In this document: in pieces, positions 1 through 6,197 of the stretch
Layout: every line of letters starts with the position of its first letter
Numbering within the stretch: the stretch's first letter is position 1
Assembly (NCBI GenBank): GCA_004552615.1
Contig: SFNZ01000080.1
Span: forward strand, 1 to 8,638
Origin: Bacteroidales bacterium
Lineage (GTDB): Bacteria > Bacteroidota > Bacteroidia > Bacteroidales > UBA932
Reading direction: 5' to 3'
DNA: 8,638 bases
Made by a program: the position numbers and the translations under genes
Notes under the pieces: generated by a model
What the model was told of the DNA's origin: nothing
Databases searched by the model: none
The model's input: only the letters and a program-made list of their open reading frames with translations

Positions 1-514
1 AGAGTCCTCCATGATTGTTTATCATGTTGTCTGCCATCCAGGAAGTGGCTGAGCCGCACACGATGCATTTGATATTGTCTCTTGCCGATGCCCACCCGTT
101 CCAAAATGCCTCAAACGCAGTCAGGAATTTGGAACCAGGAGTGTCCATCCAGGGCAATTCATCTATGAATATGAGTTGCGTGGACCCGTCATCAATGTCG
201 GTCAGAAGAGATTCCAACATGTAGAACGCCTGCATCCAGTCCTTCGGCCGGCGTGTTTCGTCCAATCCGTGTGCAAGCAGGGAGTGATAGAAATGATCAA
301 GCTGTTCCTTCTTGCCGACTTTGCCTGTTTCATCGTAAGGAGAAAGACCGGTATGGCAGAAAGTAATCCTTCCCTTGAATGTCTCACGTATAAGGAAGGT
401 CTTGCCCACGCGTCTCCTCCCATAGACGGCGATGAGTTCCGAATGGTCGCTTTCATATCTTGTATTGAGTTCGAGGACTTCCTTTGATCTTCCAATAAGT
501 GTTGCCATAGACAT
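1..514 (-). CDS. ATPase_2-type P-loop ATPase, N-terminal part (cut by window edge)
   Basis: Reading leftward from the ATG at 514-512 gives 171 residues with no stop before the window edge, so the C-terminal part is missing. The protein opens MSMATLIGR, then has a Walker A loop at residues 32-39 (GRRRVGKT) and a Walker B strand at 114-119 (LIFIDE) followed by LPWMD. A sensor-like CGSATSWM stretch lies near 153-160, followed by NMINNHGGL. This order is typical of the ATPase_2 family (PF01637), common in Bacteroidota and archaea; many members carry a C-terminal DUF234 or nuclease-like domain, which would lie outside the window. The family is predicted to hydrolyse ATP, but its cellular role is poorly known. 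The start is supported by a promoter at 536-566. The gene faces away from its right-hand neighbour, so it is a separate unit. Family assignment is confident; function is not. Confidence 0.88.
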   Translation of the reverse strand, partial: MSMATLIGRSKEVLELNTRYESDHSELIAVYGRRRVGKTFLIRETFKGRITFCHTGLSPYDETGKVGKKEQLDHFYHSLLAHGLDETRRPKDWMQAFYMLESLLTDIDDGSTQLIFIDELPWMDTPGSKFLTAFEAFWNGWASARDNIKCIVCGSATSWMADNMINNHGGL

Positions 515-535
515 GTTTGTTTAGAGATTCTGCCA

Positions 536-566
536 CAAATATACAAAATATGTCCAGTTTGGCAAG
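536..566 (-). promoter_or_regulatory. Bacteroidota-type promoter of the ATPase gene
   Basis: On the minus strand CTTG (566-563) is followed after 19 bases by TATATTTG (543-536), an exact match to the TAnnTTTG -7 box with a good -33 partner. Transcription would begin near 530, leaving a leader of about 15 bases before the ATG at 514. Confidence 0.7.
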
Positions 567-591
567 ATTTCATAGTATCAATTCTGCCAAA
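558..591. repeat. Inverted repeat TTTGGCA-N20-TGCCAAA
   Basis: TTTGGCA at 558-564 and TGCCAAA at 585-591 form a perfect 7-base inverted repeat with a 20-base spacer. A further TTTGGC lies at 611-616. The left arm covers the -33 element of the ATPase promoter, so it could be an operator. It could also be chance in AT-rich DNA. Confidence 0.4.
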
Positions 592-776
592 TCGCGCGTT
601 TTTGTCGTAGTTTGGCGGAAAATCAGCAGTAAGGAGTTAATAAGGTTTTTGCCGGTCAAGACGAAACTGGAGGCCTTTTTGCATTGCCTCCGACCTCGTC
701 CGGAAGCCGCTAATGATGCTCTCCGAGGCTCTATGTCTGCTTTTTTCAAAAAATATTCACAACTGATAGTTCAGAA

Positions 777-798
777 TATATTTGATTCTCTATATTTG
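777..798 (+). promoter_or_regulatory. Two tandem TATATTTG -7 boxes upstream of DUF1232 gene
   Basis: TATATTTG occurs at 777-784 and again at 791-798, start to start 14 bases apart. Both match the TAnnTTTG -7 box exactly. Neither has a clear TTTG 19-20 bases upstream, so the -33 element is weak for both. Start sites near 790 and 804 would give leaders of about 40 and 25 bases. Confidence 0.5.
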
Positions 799-818
799 CT
801 AAAAGTAGTACATAACAT

Positions 819-824
819 AGGAGA
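819..824 (+). promoter_or_regulatory. Shine-Dalgarno-like site AGGAGA
   Basis: AGGAGA lies five bases before the ATG at 830. It is worth noting because other genes in this window lack a recognisable Shine-Dalgarno sequence, and because it decides the start of the DUF1232 gene. Confidence 0.6.
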
Positions 825-829
825 TTATC

Positions 830-1264
830 ATGATTATTACAATTTGCCTGCTTATTCTCATATATTCTATTCTCAAACGTCCTGTAGGCGGACTTCTTGA
901 AAAACTTGGGGATGTCGACTGGAAGTCTCTCAGCCTGGATGCCTGGGATAAGATTGTCACTTATTCCAAGAAGCTCGGACGTGCAACTACGCGGGAATTG
1001 CTCAAATTCTACTATGTGATGTCGGAGGGAGACCTGTCAACTTTTGAGAAGGCACTGGTCTATGCCGGAATCATTTATATCGCTGTTCCGGGCGACCTTT
1101 TGCCAAGGAAGGTACTTGGTTTCCTGGGCGTCCTTGATGATGCCGGAGTTGCAGCATGGCTCTACGATAAGATTGGCAGCAAGATTACTCCTGCCATTGA
1201 ATTAAAAGCTGATATGAAGCTTGATGAGTGGTTCGGGCCGGAGATTGTAACAGGAGTGATTTGA
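830..1264 (+). CDS. Small membrane-anchored DUF1232 (YkvA-like) protein
   Basis: This 144-residue protein starts with a hydrophobic segment (residues 1-14, MIITICLLILIYSI), probably a single N-terminal membrane anchor. A helical, charged linker follows. Residues about 73-113 match the DUF1232 domain (PF06803): a hydrophobic helix ALVYAGIIYIAVP, then GDLLP, then a second hydrophobic stretch with the family's LDD (102-104) and AAWLYDK. The conserved acidic residues D89, D103 and D104 are all present. DUF1232 proteins are widespread small proteins without a settled function. The C-terminal 25 residues are polar and probably soluble. The start is fixed by the AGGAGA site five bases upstream. The gene stands alone: the ATPase to its left is divergent, and a gene fragment follows on its right. 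Confidence 0.8.
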   Translation: MIITICLLILIYSILKRPVGGLLEKLGDVDWKSLSLDAWDKIVTYSKKLGRATTRELLKFYYVMSEGDLSTFEKALVYAGIIYIAVPGDLLPRKVLGFLGVLDDAGVAAWLYDKIGSKITPAIELKADMKLDEWFGPEIVTGVI

Positions 1265-1304
1265 CTAAGATAAAGTATGATTTTCATAAATATTAGGAAT
1301 TACA

Positions 1305-1436
1305 ATGACAGTCAGCCAATGCGTGGAGGCCGCGGAGCTCATTCGCCCAAAGACTCTCATCCCTTACCATTATAGCGATACCGACCTCTCAGGCCTCCCG
1401 GAAATGCTCAAGGGGAGGACTATGATTTGCTCTTGA
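1305..1436 (+). pseudogene. Remnant of MBL-fold hydrolase C-terminus
   Basis: Codons from the ATG at 1305 to the TGA at 1434 encode 43 residues beginning MTVSQCVEAAELIRPKTLIP and continuing YHYSDTDLSGLPEML. This resembles the end of metallo-beta-lactamase-fold hydrolases of the UPF0173/YtkL-like type, where a helix of the form TVEQA..A...KPK is followed by a strand VIPYHY and a conserved acidic position (here SDTD). The rest of such a protein (over 150 residues, including the HxHxDH zinc motif) is absent: an in-frame TAA lies at 1287-1289 and DUF1232 sequence ends at 1264. The last residues (GRTMICS) do not look like a normal family end. I therefore read it as a gene fragment rather than a real 43-residue protein, though a short expressed peptide cannot be excluded. 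Confidence 0.55.
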
Positions 1437-1463
1437 TAGGTGTCGTTATTTATTGTAGATTTG
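1433..1463 (+). promoter_or_regulatory. Bacteroidota-type promoter of the DUF6434-type gene
   Basis: TTG (1433-1435) and TAGATTTG (1456-1463) are separated by 20 bases and match the -33/-7 pattern. The predicted start is near 1469, about 15 bases before the TTG start codon at 1485. The -33 element lies on the stop codon of the hydrolase remnant. Confidence 0.6.
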
Positions 1464-1484
1464 CAATAAATTCCGATTCGGGCA

Positions 1485-2051
1485 TTGCGCTTCGAGGCGG
1501 ATGGGGTATACCACAAGGTTTGGCTCGCGGTTCAGGAGGATGACGAGCTGACAGCGGTGGTCCGCAGCCGGCAGCTGCATATCTACCGTGGCGGCAAGAA
1601 AGTCCTTGTCCTTGCGGGGAAGGCAGCGCAGAAGGTGTTGAGAGCAGACAATGTTTGTTCCCTGATCCAAATTGTCGCAAATGCTTCTGATAGTAAAATG
1701 ACAGCCATTTCTCTTGACGGTATTATTCCACAGAACGTGGTGTGTTCGCAGGAGCTCCGCGCATTCTTCGCGGCTCACCTCGGGAAGGGATTCCATTTCA
1801 AGGCAGAGTTCCAGGACTGGCTGCATAATAACGCAGGCAAGACCTTCAGGGAGGCCGTCGAGGCCTATCATTCCATTGAGCATCCCAAGGAAATCCGGCC
1901 CCAGTTCGAATACAATCAGTATATCCGCGACTTCTTTGCCGACAACAAAGGAGCAACCCTCAAGGATGCAATCCGATGCTGGCACTGGAAGAAACTTCAA
2001 CCGGGCCCACACAAATACGAAAAGCCGGATCTTGATGCCGTGATGGAATAA
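1485..2051 (+). CDS. DUF6434-type domain protein with unrecognised N-terminus
   Basis: This 188-residue ORF has two parts. Residues about 74-183 match the DUF6434-type domain of Bacteroidota: the opening ISLDGIIPQNVVCSQELRAFF, then FHFKAEFQDWLHNNAGKT, then FEYNQYIRDFFADN and the closing LKDAIRCWHWKK with YEKPDL. Such proteins usually carry a SAP-like N-terminal segment (YWLKEEL...GSK pattern), which suggests nucleic-acid binding, but that segment is not here. Residues 1-57 are instead a short, probably beta-rich stretch with HIYRGGKKVLVLAGK that I do not recognise. The chosen start is TTG at 1485, because a promoter lies just upstream and a stop sits at 1467-1469. An ATG at 1698 would give a 117-residue DUF6434-only product and is a real alternative. 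The overlapping antisense frame is longer but has no family signature. Function unknown. Confidence 0.7.
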   Translation: MRFEADGVYHKVWLAVQEDDELTAVVRSRQLHIYRGGKKVLVLAGKAAQKVLRADNVCSLIQIVANASDSKMTAISLDGIIPQNVVCSQELRAFFAAHLGKGFHFKAEFQDWLHNNAGKTFREAVEAYHSIEHPKEIRPQFEYNQYIRDFFADNKGATLKDAIRCWHWKKLQPGPHKYEKPDLDAVME

Positions 2052-2055
2052 GTGA

Positions 2056-2087
2056 TTTGCAATTACGGCCACCGTTGGCTAACTTTG
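2056..2087 (+). promoter_or_regulatory. Bacteroidota-type promoter of yfhO-like gene
   Basis: TTTG (2056-2059), a 20-base spacer and TAACTTTG (2080-2087) form one of the two best -33/-7 promoters in the window. The predicted start is near 2093, giving a leader of about 33 bases before the ATG at 2127. It shows that the gene is transcribed independently of the DUF6434-type gene that ends at 2051. Confidence 0.78.
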
Positions 2088-2126
2088 CAGATTACATGAA
2101 GTGAAACAAAAACAGCGGACGGATAT

Positions 2127-4781
2127 ATGCGGAAAATATGGAAAGAGGCCCTGAAATATGCGGGCATCATATTGTTCTTCCTCTCGGTCGCCTACGGTTT
2201 CGTGCCGCAGGTGCTTGACGGCAAAATCGTGAACCAGAGCGACATATCGGGATATGTGGGGATGGCCCATGAGGCCAATTCCTGGAATGCGGAGCACCCG
2301 GACGACCGCACGGCATGGACCAATTCCATGTTCGGCGGAATGCCTACGACCATGCTCACGGGCAACCCTTCGGGAGACTGGACCCAGAAGATCTACAAGG
2401 CATTCCTGTTCGGCAAACGCCCGGCGAGCTACATTTTCATATCCCTGCTCGGAGCCTTCCTCCTCATGCTTTCGCTTGGAATCAACTGGCTCGTGGCCGT
2501 GGCAGGCGCCATAGCGGTGACCTTCTGCTCCTACAATTTCCAGATAATCCAGGTCGGGCACAATACCAAGATGATGGCCATAGCCTGGCTTCCATGGGTG
2601 CTCGCAGCCATGACATTCACATACAGAAAAGCCCTGAACCTCTATAAATCAGACACATGTGATAATCCCGGATGGCGTTCCTGGCTTCCGCTCACAGTCC
2701 TCGGCGCAGCCCTATTCGGAATGACTGTGAATTTCCAGATAAAGGCTGACCATATCCAGATATCATATTACCTCGCCATAATCATCTTCTGCTATGTCAT
2801 CGGGCTGTTCATCTGGCTGATGATCGACGGTGTGCGCCGCAAAGCCACTGGTCGTTTCTTCGCGGCATCATTCCTCCTGCTCTTCCTCGGGCTTGCTGGA
2901 ATTGGAACCAATGCCAACAAGCTGATACCCACCTACTTGTATTCCCAGCACACGATGCGCGGAGGTTCGGAACTCGCAGCCGGCAATCAGGATGACGGAC
3001 AGAAAAAGTCCAAAGGCCTCGACCTCGACTACGCCACTGCCTGGTCCTACGGATGGCAGGAATTGCCGAACATGATGATTCCCGATTTCAACGGTGGCTC
3101 CTCTGCGGGCGCCGTCAATCCATCCAAGTCTCATACCGTCAGCCTGTTGAAGCAGTACGGCCAGTCCAATGCCAATGCCGTTGCGAAGTCCCTGCCGCTT
3201 TATTGGGGACCGCAGCCGTTCACTGCAGGGCCGATGTACATGGGTGCGATAACAATCTTCCTCTTCCTCCTCGGACTGTTCCTGTGCAAGGGACGGGACA
3301 AATGGTGGCTCCTCGCAGCGACCCTTATAGCCGTATTCCTCGGGGTGGGCAGGAATTTCATGCCGTTTACGGAATTCTGGTATTATCACATGCCGTTCTA
3401 CAGCAAGTTCAGGACGGTGTCGATGGCATTGATCATTCTCCAGTTCACGCTCCCGATGCTGGGATTCCATGTCCTGGACAAGATACTGAAAGGGGAATAT
3501 GCCGGTGACCGGCTCCTGAAACCGGCTGTCGCCGCGCTTGTGCTGACTGCCGGATTCTGCCTGCTTTGTGCCATATTCCCGGGCATTGCAGGTTCATTCG
3601 AAGGTTCATCCGACTCGGGAATGCACAGGGAACTCGCTGCGGCATTGCAGGAAGACAGGCGGATGCTGCTCTCCCATGACGCCCTGATTTCCGCGTTCAT
3701 GGTGCTGGGCACATTCCTCCTGGTATTCTGGGCCTACGCCAGGCCGAAGGAGACCTCCGGCAATGAGAGATTCGTGGGCAGCCGCAGGATGTATGCTGCC
3801 GGCGGAATCTGCCTTCTCGTATTGATAAACATGTGGGCCGTGGGAAAGAGGTATCTCAATGCCGGACATTTCGTCAAGCCGCGCGAATTCAACGGGCAGT
3901 TCGCCCAGCGTCCCGTGGACAAGGCCATACTCGAGGACCCGGAGCTCGGTTACAGGACTCTTGACCTGAGCGTCAATGTATTCAACGACTCTCATCCGAG
4001 CTATTGGCACCGGAACATCGGCGGATACAGCCCGGTGAAGATGCAGCGTTATCAGGACCTCATCGACCGGCATCTCAACGGGGAAATCAGCACGCTCATA
4101 GGTGCGGTGAACAAGGCCGGCACCATGACTGGCCTGATGGAGTCATTCCCTCATCTTCCGGTACTTGCGATGCTCAATGACAAATACATCATCCTCGACG
4201 GGAACAGTGCGCCCGTGGTCAATCCGGATGCGATGGGCAATGCATGGTTCGTGGACGGTTGCAGGGTTGCGGAGACCCCGGACGAGGAGATAACACTTCT
4301 CGGGGAGGTGGATCTCGGGACCACTGCTGTTCTCGGCCCGGATTTCCGCGAGGCGGAAGGAAAATTCCCTGTGCGCGACAATGCCACGGAAATGGACAAG
4401 GATGTTGCATTGGACAATATCCATATGACATCCTATGCACCTAACGAGCTCCGTTATCATTATACCGCTGCATCGGACAGGGCCGTGGTGTTCAGCGAGA
4501 TATATTATCCTTCAGGATGGACGGCCTGGATCGTGCCTTCCGGCCCACAGGACCGGTCTTCAGCGGAAAGGTGGGAGATAGAACTCTTCAGGGCCGACTG
4601 GACATTGCGTGCGGCAGTGCTTCCGGCAGGTGAACATGATCTCGTGATGCGTTTCGAGCCTCAGTCCTATGTCCTGAGCTCCAATGTCTCACGCGGCTCC
4701 TCTGCGCTCCTTCTGCTGCTCGTGCTTGTTTCCGCGTCAGCTGCCCTGTTCTTCGACAATAAGAAGAGGTCGTCCAGATAG
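2127..4781 (+). CDS. YfhO-family polytopic membrane protein
   Basis: This 884-residue protein resembles the YfhO family (PF09586). A first transmembrane helix spans about residues 10-28. A long outer loop follows with NQSDIS (36-41) and WTNSMFGGMP (64-73), a hallmark of Bacteroidota members. Many hydrophobic helices run to about residue 570 (near 100-135, 150-165, 187-200, 213-233, 245-262, 368-387, 393-406, 431-450, 466-485, 520-537 and 555-572). Residues about 580-855 form a soluble, probably periplasmic domain, and a last helix at about 858-876 ends in KKRSSR. The topology resembles GT-C glycosyltransferases, which use lipid-linked sugar donors; YfhO of Gram-positive bacteria is implicated in teichoic acid glycosylation. 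Here the substrate is unknown and enzyme activity is inferred. It has its own promoter and converges with a GT4 gene. The sequence appears intact and full length. Confidence 0.88.
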   Translation: MRKIWKEALKYAGIILFFLSVAYGFVPQVLDGKIVNQSDISGYVGMAHEANSWNAEHPDDRTAWTNSMFGGMPTTMLTGNPSGDWTQKIYKAFLFGKRPASYIFISLLGAFLLMLSLGINWLVAVAGAIAVTFCSYNFQIIQVGHNTKMMAIAWLPWVLAAMTFTYRKALNLYKSDTCDNPGWRSWLPLTVLGAALFGMTVNFQIKADHIQISYYLAIIIFCYVIGLFIWLMIDGVRRKATGRFFAASFLLLFLGLAGIGTNANKLIPTYLYSQHTMRGGSELAAGNQDDGQKKSKGLDLDYATAWSYGWQELPNMMIPDFNGGSSAGAVNPSKSHTVSLLKQYGQSNANAVAKSLPLYWGPQPFTAGPMYMGAITIFLFLLGLFLCKGRDKWWLLAATLIAVFLGVGRNFMPFTEFWYYHMPFYSKFRTVSMALIILQFTLPMLGFHVLDKILKGEYAGDRLLKPAVAALVLTAGFCLLCAIFPGIAGSFEGSSDSGMHRELAAALQEDRRMLLSHDALISAFMVLGTFLLVFWAYARPKETSGNERFVGSRRMYAAGGICLLVLINMWAVGKRYLNAGHFVKPREFNGQFAQRPVDKAILEDPELGYRTLDLSVNVFNDSHPSYWHRNIGGYSPVKMQRYQDLIDRHLNGEISTLIGAVNKAGTMTGLMESFPHLPVLAMLNDKYIILDGNSAPVVNPDAMGNAWFVDGCRVAETPDEEITLLGEVDLGTTAVLGPDFREAEGKFPVRDNATEMDKDVALDNIHMTSYAPNELRYHYTAASDRAVVFSEIYYPSGWTAWIVPSGPQDRSSAERWEIELFRADWTLRAAVLPAGEHDLVMRFEPQSYVLSSNVSRGSSALLLLLVLVSASAALFFDNKKRSSR

Positions 4782-4782
4782 G

Positions 4783-4798
4783 GCGCAGCATTCTGTGC
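4783..4798. terminator. Candidate hairpin between convergent genes
   Basis: GCGCAG (4783-4788) pairs with CTGTGC (4793-4798), including one G-T pair, across a four-base loop. It lies in the 19-base gap between the convergent stops of the yfhO-like and GT4 genes, so it could act on both. Neither strand has a T-tract after the stem, so intrinsic termination is not well supported. Confidence 0.3.
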
Positions 4799-4800
4799 GG

Positions 4801-6120
4801 CTACTTCAGGTTTTTCCCGGAAACCGATTCCAGAAGCGCCGCCATCCGTTTCGTGGTATTGCGCCTGGAATATGCTGCAATCCTGTCCGAAGTGCCCTCA
4901 GGGCTTATATCCTCATGTGTCGGGTCGTTGAAATTCCTCCAGCACAGATTGATGTAGGCCGCTATTGACGTCTTGTCATCCCAGTTGAATACCACTCCGG
5001 CCCCGGTCTCGTTCAGGATACGGGCCATTGCTCCGTCCGTCTGTCCGATTCCGAGGACAGGCTTCCGCGCGGCAAGATATTCGAACAGTTTTCCCGGCAG
5101 GGTGGCCTTGTACTCCGGCTCCTTGCGCAGGGGCAGGATCAGCATTGCAGCATTCTTCTGCTCCCTGACTGCAACCGTGTGGCTCTGATATCCGCAATCC
5201 ACGAGATTTTCCCCGAGCCCGGCTGCCTTGACAGATGCGGTAATCTGAGGGTCGGTCTTGCCTGCAAACCTGATTCTCAACATCTTCCTGAACTCCGCAT
5301 CCTCGCTGCATTTCTCCGAGAGGGCCTCCCAGAGAGTTTCCGGATTGCCGTCTGCAGCGAAAAGTCCGGTATGTGTGACGTTGAAATATCCGTCCGGCTC
5401 CACCACCTGCCCGAAATCCTCCTCGTCGTATCCGTTGGTAATGAGTTCCACAGGCGTGGAGGTCATTGTCACGAAATCATCCTGCACGAGAGGCGATACG
5501 GCCACGACCACATCCGCATTGTCCAGCACTTCGCGTTCCAAGCGTAGATGTTTCCTCTCGGCCCATTTTGACAGGCACAAGTGCTTGAAATAGAACATTT
5601 TCGTCCAGGGGTCACGGAAGTCTGCCACCCACGGTGTCCCCGTCTTGCGGGCCACTTTCATGGCAATCAGGTGCATAGAATGAGGCGGCCCGGTGCTCAC
5701 GATGACATCCACCGGATGCTCCTTCAGATATCTGCAGAGAAACTTCACCGATGGCCTGACCCACGTCACCCTCGGATCCGGGATGAACAGATTGCCCCGC
5801 AGCATCAGCATCAGCCTCTGTTTCAGGGTCTTCTTCTGGCTGTTTATCGGATTGACCTCCTTCACGGTCGCGTCTTTCCTGCCCATCAACTTCCTGTAGA
5901 AAGAGTAGAACTCGGTGATATGCCTTTTCACCACCACGGCCTCTTCCGGGATATCGCTCTCCAGACTATGGTCCACGGCCGTCATTTCCGGGTTCTCCGG
6001 AGTATAGATGACCGGTTGCCAGCCATATTGGGGCAGGTATTTTGAGAATTTCACCCACCTCTGCACTCCCGAGCCGCCTGTAGGAGGCCAGTAATATGTG
6101 ATGACAAGTACTTTTTTCAT
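4801..6120 (-). CDS. GT4-like glycosyltransferase
   Basis: The 439-residue product starts MKKVLVITYYWPPTGGSGVQ, with the glycine-rich loop (GGSGVQR, 15-21) of GT-B fold enzymes. Other family features follow: DVIVSTGPPHS (138-147), ADFRDPW (166-172), ITNGYDEEDF (227-236) at the start of the nucleotide-sugar domain, THTG (249-252) and LPGKLFEYLAARKPVL (341-356). The last contains the conserved glutamate region that contacts the donor sugar. There is no signal peptide or membrane helix, so it should act in the cytoplasm on a nucleotide-sugar donor. The acceptor cannot be read from sequence. It converges with the yfhO-like gene, and an envelope glycan or lipid-linked sugar role for the pair is an inference. 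The start has a -7 box only four bases before it, so the mRNA may have almost no leader. Length is normal for the family and the frame is intact. Confidence 0.9.
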   Translation of the reverse strand: MKKVLVITYYWPPTGGSGVQRWVKFSKYLPQYGWQPVIYTPENPEMTAVDHSLESDIPEEAVVVKRHITEFYSFYRKLMGRKDATVKEVNPINSQKKTLKQRLMLMLRGNLFIPDPRVTWVRPSVKFLCRYLKEHPVDVIVSTGPPHSMHLIAMKVARKTGTPWVADFRDPWTKMFYFKHLCLSKWAERKHLRLEREVLDNADVVVAVSPLVQDDFVTMTSTPVELITNGYDEEDFGQVVEPDGYFNVTHTGLFAADGNPETLWEALSEKCSEDAEFRKMLRIRFAGKTDPQITASVKAAGLGENLVDCGYQSHTVAVREQKNAAMLILPLRKEPEYKATLPGKLFEYLAARKPVLGIGQTDGAMARILNETGAGVVFNWDDKTSIAAYINLCWRNFNDPTHEDISPEGTSDRIAAYSRRNTTKRMAALLESVSGKNLK

Positions 6121-6124
6121 GCTG

Positions 6125-6132
6125 CAAAAGTA
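6125..6132 (-). promoter_or_regulatory. -7 box of the glycosyltransferase gene, nearly at the start codon
   Basis: TACTTTTG on the minus strand (6132-6125) matches TAnnTTTG. Its last base is only four bases from the ATG at 6120, so transcription would start at or next to the start codon. No convincing -33 element is seen at the normal distance. Confidence 0.5.
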
Positions 6133-6170
6133 GCAATTATTTCTGTAAAGTCACTTGTCGGATCTATCTT

Positions 6171-6183
6171 TGCCATGCTGGCA
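6171..6183. terminator. Short hairpin after the sugar kinase gene (weak)
   Basis: TGCCA-TGC-TGGCA is a perfect five-base-pair stem with a three-base loop, located 15 bases past the stop of the kinase gene. There is no T-tract downstream on the minus strand, so it is only a possible transcript end between the sugar operon and the glycosyltransferase gene. Confidence 0.25.
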
Positions 6184-6197
6184 TCACACCATATCTA

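Larger units (their letters stand above)
515..829. other. Intergenic region between ATPase and DUF1232 gene
   Basis: This 315-base gap separates two divergent genes. It holds the ATPase promoter at its left end and the tandem -7 boxes of the DUF1232 gene at its right end. Between them are the TTTGGCA inverted repeat and a second short hairpin, GGAGGC (669-674) with GCCTCC (686-691). The 9-mer ATTCTGCCA occurs twice, at 527-535 and 581-589. Open frames crossing the gap have no recognisable domain and I do not call a gene. Confidence 0.5.

Noticed and set aside
202..573. A 123-residue minus-strand frame at the left end
   Set aside because: It overlaps the ATPase frame, which has Walker A and B motifs and a promoter; the alternative frame has no recognisable domain.
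669..691. GGAGGC/GCCTCC hairpin as a terminator or attenuator
   Set aside because: The stem has only six pairs with an 11-base loop, no T-tract follows, and no gene ends nearby on either strand.
1446..2072. A 208-residue antisense open frame covering the DUF6434-type gene
   Set aside because: It is longer than the sense ORF but shows no family signature, while the sense frame contains DUF6434-type motifs and has a promoter just upstream.
1..2126. A defence island or mobile element in the left 2 kb
   Set aside because: There is no integrase, transposase, terminal repeat or tRNA attachment site, and the three genes have separate promoters. The remnant suggests rearrangement but not a defined element.
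2868..3470. A 200-residue antisense frame inside the yfhO-like gene
   Set aside because: It is rich in Glu, Arg and His in a low-complexity way and lies opposite clear membrane-helix coding sequence; it is a shadow of GC-rich codon use.
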